NCBI RefSeq assembly: GCF_014655715.1 | Contig: NZ_BNBM01000004.1 | Coordinates: 443,639-507,638 of the forward strand | Reading direction: 5' to 3' | DNA: 64,000 nt | Origin: Streptomyces lanatus | GTDB lineage: Bacteria > Actinomycetota > Actinomycetes > Streptomycetales > Streptomycetaceae | In this document: one piece after another, positions 43,007 through 51,887 of the stretch | Position numbering within the stretch: the first letter of the stretch is position 1 | Layout: each line of letters begins with the position of its first letter | Translations under genes and position numbers: made by a program | Notes under the pieces: model-generated | What the model saw: only the letters and a program-made list of their open reading frames with translations | Told to the model about the DNA's origin: nothing | Databases searched by the model: none

Positions 43007-45394
43007 ATGAGCCCGGAGTATCCGTTCGACGACGCCGCGACAGCTCGGGCGGTCATCGACGACAGCGGTGTGCTCGTCGAGTGGAACGGCGGTGCCGAGC
43101 GGTTGCTGGGTCATCGGGCCGCCGATGTCGTGGGGCACCCCGCAGCGGAACTGCTGGCCGGTGACGGGGTGGGCGGATCGCTCCACCCGGACGGCGACCG
43201 TTGGGACGGCATCCTCACCCTGCGCCATCGCGACGGCGACCCGGTCGCCGTGTGGCTGCTCGCCCACCGGATCCGGCCACCGGACGACGGCCCCGACCAG
43301 TGGCTGGTGGTGACCCCGATCGAGGGGGACGGCCCGCGGCTGCCCGGGGATCCGCTGGACGACGTCGGGCTGCTGGCCTCCCCCTGCGCCATCGCGATCT
43401 ACGACGAGCGGCTGCGGGTGCGCAGGATCAACGACGTCATGGCGGAGGTGCTCCAGCTCTCCGAGGAACATGTGCGCGGGCTCCGGGCGCCCGAACTGAC
43501 CGGCAGACGGCAGAGCCAGGACATCGAGCGGCAGCTGCTGCGCGTCCTCACCACCGGCCGGGGCACCGACGTACGGACCTATGTCCCGGTCGGCGGCGAC
43601 CGCACGAACGCCTGGCTGGCCCGCATGGCGCCGATCACCGACGCCAAGGGCCGGGTGCGGGGCGTGACCGTCGCCGCGCACGACTTCACCGAGCAGTTCA
43701 TGGCCCAGGAACGGCTGCAGTTGGTGAACGAGGCCAGCGTCCGCATCGGCACCACCCTCGACGTCACCCGCACGGCACAGGAGCTGGCGGACATCTGCGT
43801 CCCCGCCCTGGCCGACTTCATCAGCGTCGATCTGCTGGACCCGCCGGAACACGGCGGCGAGGCGCTCACCGGCCGGCCGGTCGCGCCGATCGGACTGCGC
43901 CGGGCCGCCCACAGCTCCATCAACCCGGGCAGCCCCGAGGCGGTGGTCAAGCCCGGACACCTGGATGTGTATCCCTCCCCGTCACCGCAGGCCGACGCGC
44001 TGCTCGCGGGCCACACCATCGTGGCCTCGATGTCGACCGGCGACCTGGAGGAGTGGCTCGCCTGGGACCCGACGCGCGCCGAGCGGATCGGCGAGTACGG
44101 CATCCACACCACGATGTCCGTGCCGATCCAGGCCCGCGGCACCACCCTCGGCGTCGCCGTGCTCACCCGGTTCAGGAACCGCCAGGCGTTCACACCGGAC
44201 GACGCGCTGCTGGCCGAGGAGGTCACCGCCCGCGCGGCCGTCTGCATCGACAACGCCCGCCGCTACTCACGGGAACGCGAGACCGCCCTGGCCCTGCAGC
44301 GCAGTCTGCTGCCGAGGACCCTGCCGCGCACCGCCGCGCTGGAGGCGGCGTCGCGCTATCTCCCGGCGGCACGCTCCGGGGTGGGCGGGGACTGGTTCGA
44401 TGTGATCCCGCTGTCGGGGATGCGAGTGGCCATGGTCGTCGGGGACGTCGTCGGGCACGGCATCCAGGCCTCGGCCACCATGGGCCGACTGCGCACCGCC
44501 GTACGCACTCTGGCCGACATCGACCTCGCGCCGGACGAGTTGCTCACCCACCTCGACGACCTGGTCGTGCGGCTGTCCGACGAAGCGGGCCACGAGGGCA
44601 ACGCCGGCGAGGTCGGCGCGACCTGTCTGTACGCGGTGTACGACCCCGTCTCCCGGTACTGCACCCTCGCCCGCGCCGGACACCCCTCGCCCGTCGTGAT
44701 CCCGCCCGGCGGCACGCCGAGGGAGATCGAGCTGCCCGCGGGGCCGCCGCTGGGCCTGGGCGGGCTGCCGTTCGAGTCCGCCGAGATCGAACTGCGCGAG
44801 GGCACGGTGCTCGCCCTCTACACCGACGGCCTGATCGAGAGCCGCGAGCGCGATGTCGATGCCGGCCACGCGCTGCTGTGCGACGCGCTGGCGGCCCTGT
44901 CCGACTCGCTCGACGAGACCTGCGACCGCGTGCTGCACGCCCTGCTCCCCCAGGGCGGTGCCGCGGACGACGTGGCCCTGCTGTTGGCCCGCACCCAGGG
45001 GCTGCCCGCCTCGCGGGTCGCGACCTGGGACATCCCGGCGGACCCGGCGCTCGTCGCACCAATCCGCAAGCAGGTCGTGGAGCAGCTGGCGGTGTGGAGC
45101 CTGAGCATGGCGTCGTTCACCGCGGAGCTGGTGGTGAGCGAGCTGGTGACGAACGCGATCCGCTACGGCACCCACCCCATCCGGCTCCGGCTGATCCATG
45201 ACGCGGCGACGCTGATCTGCGAGGTGTCCGACACCAGCCACACGGCACCGCATCTGCGCCGCGCCAAGATCTTCGACGAGGGCGGCCGAGGTCTGCTGCT
45301 CGTCGCCCAGCTGACCCAGCGCTGGGGCAGCCGGCACACGGCGGACGGCAAGACGATCTGGGCGGAGATCGGACTCCTCGACGAGAGTGCGTAG
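43007..45394 (+). CDS. PAS-PAS-GAF-SpoIIE phosphatase with C-terminal HATPase kinase domain
   Basis: 795 residues. PAS at about 10-110 (ATARAVIDDSGVLVEWNGGAERLLGH), second PAS at 125-235 (LLASPCAIAIYDERLRVRRINDVMAEVLQLS), GAF at 245-415, PP2C/SpoIIE at 435-655 (GGDWFDVIPL, VVGDVVGHGIQA, LALYTDGLIESRERD) and HATPase at 670-795 (VVSELVTNAIRYG N-box, GGRGLLLVAQL G-box). A cytosolic bifunctional phosphatase/kinase sensor, third of its kind in the window and closest in layout to the one at 9973-12417, from which it differs in having two PAS and one GAF domain. Followed closely by a lipoprotein gene. Confidence 0.9.
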   Translation: MSPEYPFDDAATARAVIDDSGVLVEWNGGAERLLGHRAADVVGHPAAELLAGDGVGGSLHPDGDRWDGILTLRHRDGDPVAVWLLAHRIRPPDDGPDQWLVVTPIEGDGPRLPGDPLDDVGLLASPCAIAIYDERLRVRRINDVMAEVLQLSEEHVRGLRAPELTGRRQSQDIERQLLRVLTTGRGTDVRTYVPVGGDRTNAWLARMAPITDAKGRVRGVTVAAHDFTEQFMAQERLQLVNEASVRIGTTLDVTRTAQELADICVPALADFISVDLLDPPEHGGEALTGRPVAPIGLRRAAHSSINPGSPEAVVKPGHLDVYPSPSPQADALLAGHTIVASMSTGDLEEWLAWDPTRAERIGEYGIHTTMSVPIQARGTTLGVAVLTRFRNRQAFTPDDALLAEEVTARAAVCIDNARRYSRERETALALQRSLLPRTLPRTAALEAASRYLPAARSGVGGDWFDVIPLSGMRVAMVVGDVVGHGIQASATMGRLRTAVRTLADIDLAPDELLTHLDDLVVRLSDEAGHEGNAGEVGATCLYAVYDPVSRYCTLARAGHPSPVVIPPGGTPREIELPAGPPLGLGGLPFESAEIELREGTVLALYTDGLIESRERDVDAGHALLCDALAALSDSLDETCDRVLHALLPQGGAADDVALLLARTQGLPASRVATWDIPADPALVAPIRKQVVEQLAVWSLSMASFTAELVVSELVTNAIRYGTHPIRLRLIHDAATLICEVSDTSHTAPHLRRAKIFDEGGRGLLLVAQLTQRWGSRHTADGKTIWAEIGLLDESA

Positions 45395-45422
45395 CCCACG
45401 CCAGAACGGGGATCCGTGACAT

Positions 45423-46094
45423 ATGGGACCTGCACAGGTACTCCCCTTCTTCCGCCGGGCGACCCCGCTCGTGGGCGCCGTGGCACTGCTGGGCCTGCTG
45501 TCCGGATGCGGCAGCGGCGGCGACGCCACCGGCGCGGTCTCCACACCGGCCGGCACGAGCAGCCGTACGACAGGACCGGCCACGGGCGACACCGGGAGCC
45601 CCTCGACCGGGCCGGGTACGGCCTCTCCTGGCGCCCCGGACACCGCAAGCCCCGCGACCCAGTCGGGCGGCCCCGGCACGCGCTGCCACACCTCGGAGTT
45701 GCGTGCGTCGATCGGCCGGCCCAGTCCGGGGGCCGGGCAGCGGAACTTCCCGATCGTGCTGACCAACACCGGTGGGCACACCTGCACCGTCCACGGCTAT
45801 CCCGGTGCCGCCTTCGTGGACGCCTCCGGCGAACAGCTCGGGCCGGACCCGAAGCGGTCCCCCGACACGCCCTCGACCGTCACGCTGACCCCTGGCGGGA
45901 GCGCGTGGGCCGGACTGACCTTCGCCAGCCCCGAGATCAGCGGGGCCCGGACCGCCGTGCCTGCGGCGCTGCTCGTCACGCCGCCCGACGAGCGGGATCC
46001 CCTCAAGGTGGCATGGACGAACGGTGAGGTGCCGGTGGCCGGGAACGAGTCGTCGGTGTTCGTGACCATCGTCCAGCCCGGCACCGGGGGCTGA
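45423..46094 (+). CDS. DUF4232 lipoprotein
   Basis: 223 residues. Signal peptide with lipobox LLGLLSGCG at about 27-34, so the protein is lipid-anchored outside the membrane. A Thr/Ser/Gly/Pro-rich linker (35-85) precedes a DUF4232 beta domain (CHTSELRASIGRPSPGAGQRNFPIVLTNTGGHTCTVHGYPGAAFVD) with the typical two-Cys NTGxxxCxxxGYPG motif. Function of the family is unknown; it is abundant in Streptomyces. Starts 28 bases after the phosphatase stop. Confidence 0.9.
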   Translation: MGPAQVLPFFRRATPLVGAVALLGLLSGCGSGGDATGAVSTPAGTSSRTTGPATGDTGSPSTGPGTASPGAPDTASPATQSGGPGTRCHTSELRASIGRPSPGAGQRNFPIVLTNTGGHTCTVHGYPGAAFVDASGEQLGPDPKRSPDTPSTVTLTPGGSAWAGLTFASPEISGARTAVPAALLVTPPDERDPLKVAWTNGEVPVAGNESSVFVTIVQPGTGG

Positions 46095-46103
46095 TCCGTC
46101 CGC

Positions 46104-48107
46104 TCAGCGGCGGCCGCCGTACCCGCCGCCGTAGCCGCCGCCGTTGTCGTCCCACGAGCAGCCGTACGGGTTGCCGTAGCAGCCGTCCTCGGTCGGGGTC
46201 GGGCTCGTGGTCGTCGGTGCGGTCGACGGGGTCGGGGTCGGCGTGGGCGAGGGTGTCCTGGACGGCTCGGGGGTCGGGGTCGGGCTGGGCGTCGGGGTTC
46301 GTGGCGCCTCGGCCGTCGAGTCCCAGTTGACCACTTCGAGTTGGAGCTCCGGCGTCGAGGTGTCGATGACCCAGTGCTGGGCGTCGCCCTCGTCGTCGCG
46401 GGTCTTGAGGACCAGGGCGCCCGAGCCGTCGGTGGCGGCGGGGCTCAGGGCGAGGTCCTGGTCGAAGCGCGGCACCAGGGTGCCCTGGAGGGTGAAGTCG
46501 TAGCGGATGTTCTTGGTCGCGGAGTCCTCGACGCCGGTGCACCGGGCGAGCCGGACCGAGTAACCGAGGTGGGAGTCGAGGCAGAGGTCGGGGTCGGCGC
46601 CGCTGCGGATCAGCCCGTCGGTCTCGTACGCCCACTGCTGGCCTGCCGCCGAGGAGCACTCCGTGAGCTCGGTCTCGGCGTTCACCACCGCCTTTCCGCC
46701 GACGATGCCGACGCACATCCCGGACCCGATGTTGTGCAGCCGGCCCCGCAGATCGCCCTTCGCGGCCTCGGCGGCGCCCGCCCAGGACGGATTGGTGGTG
46801 GCGGAGCCCGCGTCGGCGCCGGGCTCCTCGACGGGGCGCTCGCCCGCCGTCGAGGCGGTGCCGTCGCCCGAGTCGCCGATGGACCAGACGACCAGCGGCA
46901 GGACGACCAGCGCGCTGACCGTCGCGACGGCGGCGGTGAGATTGCGGCGCCGGGCGGCACGGCGGGCGGCCTTGAGCGCCGCGCGGCCGGTGCAGGCGCG
47001 GGAGGCGCCGGAGTCGGCGGCGGGCTCGGCGGACGGGGCGGCGCGGCGGGCGGCCCGGCGCGCTCTTCGGGGGCCGGGCTCGGCGGGGGCGGAGGGCCGG
47101 CCCGCGGGCGGCTCGGCCAAGGGGGCGAAAGCCTCGGGGGCGGGGGCGAGTTGTTCGCCAGCCGGTGCCGGTGTCGGTGCCTCCGTCGCCGGAGCGGAAT
47201 CGGTGCCGTCGGCGAAGAAGGACTCCCCCGCGATCGTCGGGGTCGGTGCCGGTCTCGCCTCGGCCGGCCGCTCGGCCGGGGTCGCCCGGGCCACCAGATA
47301 CTCCCTGGCGCCCCAGCCGAGCACCGCCTCGGCCAGGGCGACTCCGAGCCCCTCGTTGAAGAACGTGAGCTGGCAGGCGGTGTCGCTGCAGTGCTCGCAG
47401 CGGTTCAGGTGCCCGCGCAGATCGGGGTCGACGTCGATGCCGCCGCGCCGGTAGGTCACGTCCAGCATCCGCAGATACTGGCGGCACTCGTGCTCGGGGG
47501 CGAGCTCGCGGTGGACCTGGAGGCACTCCTCGCGCAACCGCTCGCAGGCCCGGTCCAGTTCGAGCCGTGCGGACTCCTCGTCGAGGCCCAGGAGCGCGGC
47601 CGGCAGGGACAGCGGTTCGGCCTCGACCTCGGTGTGCCACAGCAGGCAGCGGGCCGACTGGGGCAGCCGCTGGAAGGCCCCGGACAGCAGTCGGCGGTTC
47701 GCGGGCGGCAGCAGCCGGGCGGCGAGGCGCTCGGCGCCGTCCGCCTCGGAGCGCAGCTCGGGGTGGAGCAGTTCCCGGCTGCGGTCGTTGTCCCACTCGG
47801 CCGCGATACGGCGCACGGTGACCAGCAGTTGGGGGCGCCATGCGGCCGTCGGGCCGGTCTGCCGCAGGGTCTCGCCGAAGAGCCGGGTGAACGCCGCGGT
47901 GGTGAGCATGCCGGCCGACCGGGCGTCGGCCGTGCACAGCCGCGCGTAGGCGAAGCCCGCTTCCCAGTGCCGGTCGAGAAGTTCACCGACGGGGTGCAGC
48001 GCCGGTGACACCCCCGTCCACTTCTTGAGTTCGGCGCTCAGTTGAGCGTCCGTGACTTCAAGGATGCGGGCGTCGGTAGGGGAATTCGACAGGCCTGCGT
48101 CATGCAC
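46104..48107 (-). CDS. sigma-like / zinc-finger / membrane / ricin-lectin protein (paralog 2)
   Basis: 667 residues from GTG 48107, which has GGAGG 8 bases upstream; an ATG at 48137 would add ten residues. Same architecture as the gene at 31225: sigma-70-like part (LPQSARCLLWHTEVEAEPLS is near-identical to the paralog), zinc finger HLNRCEHC, shared GVALAEAVLGWGAREYL stretch, long Ala/Pro linker, membrane segment near 420 (VATVSALVVLPLVVWSIG), ricin lectin (MCVGIVGGKA, QQWAYE, DLCLDSHLG). It adds a Thr/Pro repeat linker and a Tyr/Gly-rich tail ending in CSWDDNGGGYGGGYGGRR. Probably exported lectin linked to a cytosolic regulatory domain. Confidence 0.8.
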   Translation of the reverse strand: MHDAGLSNSPTDARILEVTDAQLSAELKKWTGVSPALHPVGELLDRHWEAGFAYARLCTADARSAGMLTTAAFTRLFGETLRQTGPTAAWRPQLLVTVRRIAAEWDNDRSRELLHPELRSEADGAERLAARLLPPANRRLLSGAFQRLPQSARCLLWHTEVEAEPLSLPAALLGLDEESARLELDRACERLREECLQVHRELAPEHECRQYLRMLDVTYRRGGIDVDPDLRGHLNRCEHCSDTACQLTFFNEGLGVALAEAVLGWGAREYLVARATPAERPAEARPAPTPTIAGESFFADGTDSAPATEAPTPAPAGEQLAPAPEAFAPLAEPPAGRPSAPAEPGPRRARRAARRAAPSAEPAADSGASRACTGRAALKAARRAARRRNLTAAVATVSALVVLPLVVWSIGDSGDGTASTAGERPVEEPGADAGSATTNPSWAGAAEAAKGDLRGRLHNIGSGMCVGIVGGKAVVNAETELTECSSAAGQQWAYETDGLIRSGADPDLCLDSHLGYSVRLARCTGVEDSATKNIRYDFTLQGTLVPRFDQDLALSPAATDGSGALVLKTRDDEGDAQHWVIDTSTPELQLEVVNWDSTAEAPRTPTPSPTPTPEPSRTPSPTPTPTPSTAPTTTSPTPTEDGCYGNPYGCSWDDNGGGYGGGYGGRR

Positions 48108-48452
48108 GGCGGCATTCCTCCGGAGGGCATGCGGCATTAAAGGTCCATACCAAGGGGTATGCTCCGGGCGCAGCTCTTGTGAAGCTTAGGGTGTAAGGGA
48201 GCGAGGCACACCTTTGCACAGGTCAGGGGCAGAGAACAAGCGATTCCGGTTTTTGTGCATTGCGTTCGGGGCGATCAGTATTTGACGAATGGTCAATAGC
48301 GGGTCGCGGACCTTTACGGGATATCGACAAAGCAACGGGAAATGATATTCAGTAGTCGCCGTTCGTTCTCCCGCGCAAACCATTGAACGGACGCTCTTCA
48401 ACTTTCTTGCCTGGTCATGCGGGCACACCGGGCTTCACCTGGCCTACACAAC
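48108..48452. other. 345-bp AT-richer intergenic region
   Basis: Upstream of paralog 2 and downstream of the AraC gene, both on the minus strand. It has the lowest GC content in this part of the window, no supported ORF, the dyad at 48146-48161, and TTGAC/GTCAA (48282-48286, 48292-48296) as a second short inverted repeat. It presumably holds the paralog 2 promoter. Confidence 0.45.
48146..48161. promoter_or_regulatory. CATACC/GGTATG dyad ahead of paralog 2
   Basis: CATACC (48146-48151) and GGTATG (48156-48161) flank AAGG. Placed 38 bases upstream of the paralog 2 start. The pattern of TA dyads around a G/C tract loosely resembles CsoR-type metal-sensor operators, but this is only a resemblance. 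Confidence 0.3.
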
Positions 48453-49376
48453 TCAGGTGCCAACCATTGGACCGTCCGTCCGGTACGCACCGGGCGGCGT
48501 CCCGTACCGCTCCCGGAACGCCCGGTTGAAGTGCGGGGCACTGGCGAACCCCGAAGCGGCCGCCACGCGTTCCACGGAGAGGCCGGTGGTCTCCAGCAGC
48601 CGGGCGGCGTGTCGCAAGCGGGCCTCGCGCAGCGCGCGCATCGGGGACCGGCCGAGCTGCCCGGTGAAGAGGTGGGCGAACCGGGAGGGCGAGAGCGCTA
48701 CGTGGGCGGCGAGCGAGCGGACGGTGTGCGGGGCGGCCGGGTCGGCGTCGATCAGCGCCTGCGCCCGGCGCACCCGGGCGTCGACTCCGGGGCGGGGCGG
48801 CTGGGTTCGCGCGGTGCCTGCGGTGAGCAGGACCACCTCCTCCAGGGAGCACAGGGCGAGTTCACGGGCCGCGGCACCGTGCGCCACGGCGACCGGCTCC
48901 TCCCCCGGCGCCAACACGGGCGGCGCCTCCGTGCCCGTCCAGCGGGCGTCGGCGAGCATCCGCCGGAACGCCGCCTCGACCCGGCCGTGCACCGCGTCCG
49001 GCGTCGGCGTGACGACGTACATCCCCTCGCCGGCGTCGTACGGCCGCAGCCAGGACCGCCAGGTCGGGCGGGCCTGGCAGTGCGCCCACCAGAACTGCCA
49101 GTGCCGCGCGCCCGGTTCGACCCCGTAGCCGTGCGCGACACCCGGCGCGAGCACCACCAGGTCCCCCGCCCCGGCCCCGGTCTCGCCGCTCCCGTGCCGC
49201 AGCCGGCCGCGACCGCCGGTCGTCCAGGTGAACAGCCAGCTGTCCGCGCCGCGCGGCCGTTCGATCCGGTACCCGGGCGGCTGGTCGAAGTACCCGACGA
49301 CGACCAGGCCGGGCGGCGGGGCGGGAACACCGGACTCGGCAGCAGCCACGGGCAAGCGGTCAGCACTCACGGTCAT
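48453..49376 (-). CDS. AraC-family transcriptional regulator
   Basis: 307 residues. An N-terminal cupin-type sensing domain (GDLVVLAPGVAHGYGVEPGARHWQFWWAHC near 75-100) is followed by two helix-turn-helix motifs at about 210-300 (VRSLAAHVALSPSRFAHLFTGQLGRSPMRALREARLRHAARLLETTGLSVERVAAASGFASAPHFNRAFRERYGTPPGAYR). The WxFWWxHC stretch is typical of carbohydrate-responsive members. Divergent from the dioxygenase gene across 63 bp, which it probably controls. Confidence 0.92.
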   Translation of the reverse strand: MTVSADRLPVAAAESGVPAPPPGLVVVGYFDQPPGYRIERPRGADSWLFTWTTGGRGRLRHGSGETGAGAGDLVVLAPGVAHGYGVEPGARHWQFWWAHCQARPTWRSWLRPYDAGEGMYVVTPTPDAVHGRVEAAFRRMLADARWTGTEAPPVLAPGEEPVAVAHGAAARELALCSLEEVVLLTAGTARTQPPRPGVDARVRRAQALIDADPAAPHTVRSLAAHVALSPSRFAHLFTGQLGRSPMRALREARLRHAARLLETTGLSVERVAAASGFASAPHFNRAFRERYGTPPGAYRTDGPMVGT

Positions 49377-49439
49377 CCTCCTGAAACGCGTTCCGGCCTA
49401 GCGTGACAGGCAGAGGACACCGCATCGAGGAGTGGACGT

Positions 49440-50261
49440 ATGACAGCCACGGACATCGGCGCCGCCGGCGCTCCCATCCTGCCCGAGGCCGGGCTCCGCC
49501 AGTTCGGGGAGGAGGGCTTCACCGTCGTACGCGGGCTGTTCGGGTACGACGAGATCGACCGGCTCCGCGAGCGGTTCACGGCGCTGCACGCGGCCGGGCC
49601 GGTGGCCGGGCACTTCGAGCCACGGCCGCGGGAGAGCGATCCGCTGCGGGTGTATCCGCGGGTGATGCAGCCGCACGAGATCGACGAGCTGTCGCTGCGG
49701 GTGCTGCTGGATCCCCGGCTGCGCGGCGTGCTGGAGGTGCTGCTGGGGGAGGAGGTGCTGGCGGCGCAGAGCATGTTCTACTTCAAGCCGCCGGGGGCCC
49801 GGGGCCAGGCGCTGCACCAGGACAATTTCTATCTGCGGGTCGAGCCCGGCACATGCGTGGCGGCGTGGATCGCCTGCGATGTGATCGACCGGGACAACGG
49901 GGGGCTGGAAGTCGTTCCCGGCACGCATGCGATGGAGTTGTTCTGTCCCGAGGTCGCGGACGAGGAGGTGTCCTTCGCGCGGGAGTACGTCGCGCCTCCG
50001 GCGGGGTTGGCGACCGTTCCCGTCGACATGGAGCCGGGGGATGTTCTGTTCTTCAACGGCAGTCTGGTGCACGGGTCGCAGCCCAACGGCACGCAGGACC
50101 GCTTCCGGCGCTCGTTCATCGGTCACTACGTGGGGCGTTCGGCCGAACGGATCGGGGCGTACTACCGGACGCTGTCGATGAGGGGCGACCGTGTGCCGTT
50201 GCCCGAGAGCGAGGGGGCGGGCCCGTGCGGCAGCGAGTTCACGCCGTCCGGGCCCCACTAG
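49440..50261 (+). CDS. phytanoyl-CoA dioxygenase (PhyH) family protein
   Basis: 273 residues. 2-oxoglutarate/Fe(II) dioxygenase with HxD in ALHQDNFYLRVEPGTCVAAWIACD, conserved DRDNGGLEVVPGTH, and the distal His of LVHGSQPNGTQDRFRRSFIGHYV with the 2-oxoglutarate-binding Arg. PhyH-family enzymes hydroxylate diverse small molecules and often act in secondary or carbohydrate metabolism. Divergently paired with the AraC regulator, so it is probably inducible by the ligand of that regulator. No further pathway genes on the same strand. Confidence 0.92.
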   Translation: MTATDIGAAGAPILPEAGLRQFGEEGFTVVRGLFGYDEIDRLRERFTALHAAGPVAGHFEPRPRESDPLRVYPRVMQPHEIDELSLRVLLDPRLRGVLEVLLGEEVLAAQSMFYFKPPGARGQALHQDNFYLRVEPGTCVAAWIACDVIDRDNGGLEVVPGTHAMELFCPEVADEEVSFAREYVAPPAGLATVPVDMEPGDVLFFNGSLVHGSQPNGTQDRFRRSFIGHYVGRSAERIGAYYRTLSMRGDRVPLPESEGAGPCGSEFTPSGPH

Positions 50262-50265
50262 TGCC

Positions 50266-51234
50266 TCAGTGACCGATGATCGGGTGGGTCACATAGGCCT
50301 GCTCCAGCTCCTCCAACTCCTTCTCGTTCAGCTCCAGTTCCACCGCCGCCACCGCGTCCTCGATGTGCCGCGGCTTGGCCGCGCCGATGATCGGGGCCGT
50401 CACCGTGTTCTGGTGCAGCAGCCAGGCCAGGGCGATCCGGGCGCGCGGGACGCCGCGTTCGTCCGCCACGCGGGTGACGGCCTCGACGACGACCCGGTCG
50501 CTGTCGACGTACAGCCGGCTGCCGAAGTTGTCGCCCGCGCTGCGGTCGGTGACCGTGCCCCAGTCCCGGGTGAGCCTGCCGCGGGCCAGCGGGCTCCACG
50601 GCAGGACGCCGACGCCCTGGTCGGCGCAGAGCGGCAGCATCTCGCGCTCCTCCTCGCGGTAGAGGAGGTTGTAGTGGTTCTGCATGGAGACGAACTTGGT
50701 CCAGCCGTGCCGCTCGGCGGTGTACTGCATCTTGGAGAACTGCCAGGCGTACATCGAACTCGCCCCGATGTAGCGGACCTTGCCCGCCTTCACCAGGTCG
50801 TGCAGCGCCTCCATCGTCTCCTCGACCGGGGTGTGCGGGTCGAAGCGGTGGATCTGGTACAGGTCGACGTGGTCGGTGCCGAGGCGGGCGAGGCTGTGGT
50901 CGATCTCGGTCATGATGGCCTTGCGGGAGAGCCCGGCGCCGTTCGCCCCGGGCCGCATCCGGCCGTTGACCTTCGTCGCGAGCACGATCTCGTCGCGGCG
51001 GGCGAAGTCGCGCAGCGCCTTGCCGACGATCTCCTCGCTGGTGCCGTCGGAGTAGACGTTGGCGGTGTCGAAGAAGTTGATCCCGGCGTCCAGCGCCTGC
51101 CGGATCAGCGGCCGCGACGCCTCCTCGTCGAGGGTCCACTCGTGCGTGCCGCGGTCGGGGAGGCCGTAGGTCATGCAACCCAGACAGATCCGCGACACGT
51201 CCAGGCCCGTCGCACCGAGCTTCACGTACTGCAT
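50266..51234 (-). CDS. aldo/keto reductase
   Basis: 322 residues from ATG 51234 (GGAG upstream). MQYVKLGATGLDVSRICLGCMTYG opening, catalytic Asp/Tyr in INFFDTANVYSDGTSEE, Lys in IVLATKVN, His in DLYQIHRFDP, and the NADPH site in HIEDAVAAVEL. Matches the YajO/AKR11-like branch. Reduces aldehydes or ketones with NADPH; substrate unknown. Lies at the end of a minus-strand run with the flavoprotein and NTF2-like genes that the TetR gene may control. Ends 4 bases from the convergent dioxygenase gene. Confidence 0.93.
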   Translation of the reverse strand: MQYVKLGATGLDVSRICLGCMTYGLPDRGTHEWTLDEEASRPLIRQALDAGINFFDTANVYSDGTSEEIVGKALRDFARRDEIVLATKVNGRMRPGANGAGLSRKAIMTEIDHSLARLGTDHVDLYQIHRFDPHTPVEETMEALHDLVKAGKVRYIGASSMYAWQFSKMQYTAERHGWTKFVSMQNHYNLLYREEEREMLPLCADQGVGVLPWSPLARGRLTRDWGTVTDRSAGDNFGSRLYVDSDRVVVEAVTRVADERGVPRARIALAWLLHQNTVTAPIIGAAKPRHIEDAVAAVELELNEKELEELEQAYVTHPIIGH

Positions 51235-51331
51235 CGTTGCTGCTCCTGCCCTCGGGGTGGGGTACCAGGTGAGGGTACGTCGCATGGCGCGCTCGGGGCC
51301 GCTCGCGCCACCGGTGCCCCACGGGTTCCCG

Positions 51332-51865
51332 TCAGCCTCCGGCCAGCAGGTCCAGCGCCCGTTCCCACTCGAACTCCGGGCGCCCGCCGCCCTGTTCCGC
51401 CTCGCCGGTGTACGGCTCGCCGAAGCGCACGCCCATCCCCCGCAGCCGGGTCAGGCTGTCCCGGTAGGCGGGATGGGCGGCGAGCGCGTCGGCGACGCAG
51501 GGCAGGACCGAGATCGGGACACCGAGGCCGTACGCCTCGCACAGGGTGCCGAGGGCGAGGGTGTCGGCTATGCCGGCGGCCCACTTGTTGACCGTATTGA
51601 AGGTGGCCGGGGCGACGACTACGGCGTCCGGCGGCGGGAACGGGCGGGGATCGGCCGGCGTACGCCATGCCGAGCGGATGGGGCGGCCGGTGAGGGCCTC
51701 GACGGCGGCGGTGTCGAAGAAGCCGTTCATGGCGACCGGGGTCGCGATGACGCCGACCTCCCAGTCCCGCTCCTGCGCGGCGGTGATCAGCTTGCTGACG
51801 TCCGCGGCGATCCCGGCGGCGCAGACGACGACGTAGAGGAAGGGTTTCCGGGCCTGTTCGGTCAC
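51332..51865 (-). CDS. flavoprotein of the phosphopantothenoylcysteine decarboxylase-like fold
   Basis: 177 residues, GTG start. YVVVCAAGIAADVSKLITAAQERDWEVGVIATPVAMNGF and DAVVVAPATFNTVNKWAAGIADTLALGTL match the FMN-binding flavoprotein (HFCD) fold: the PATFNTVNKWAxGxxD motif is the active-site loop of this group. Family members decarboxylate Cys-containing substrates, but many stand-alone copies have no known job. It follows the NTF2-like gene after 22 bases on the same strand. Confidence 0.85.
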   Translation of the reverse strand: MTEQARKPFLYVVVCAAGIAADVSKLITAAQERDWEVGVIATPVAMNGFFDTAAVEALTGRPIRSAWRTPADPRPFPPPDAVVVAPATFNTVNKWAAGIADTLALGTLCEAYGLGVPISVLPCVADALAAHPAYRDSLTRLRGMGVRFGEPYTGEAEQGGGRPEFEWERALDLLAGG

Positions 51866-51887
51866 CCGGGAACCCTACTCAACGGGC

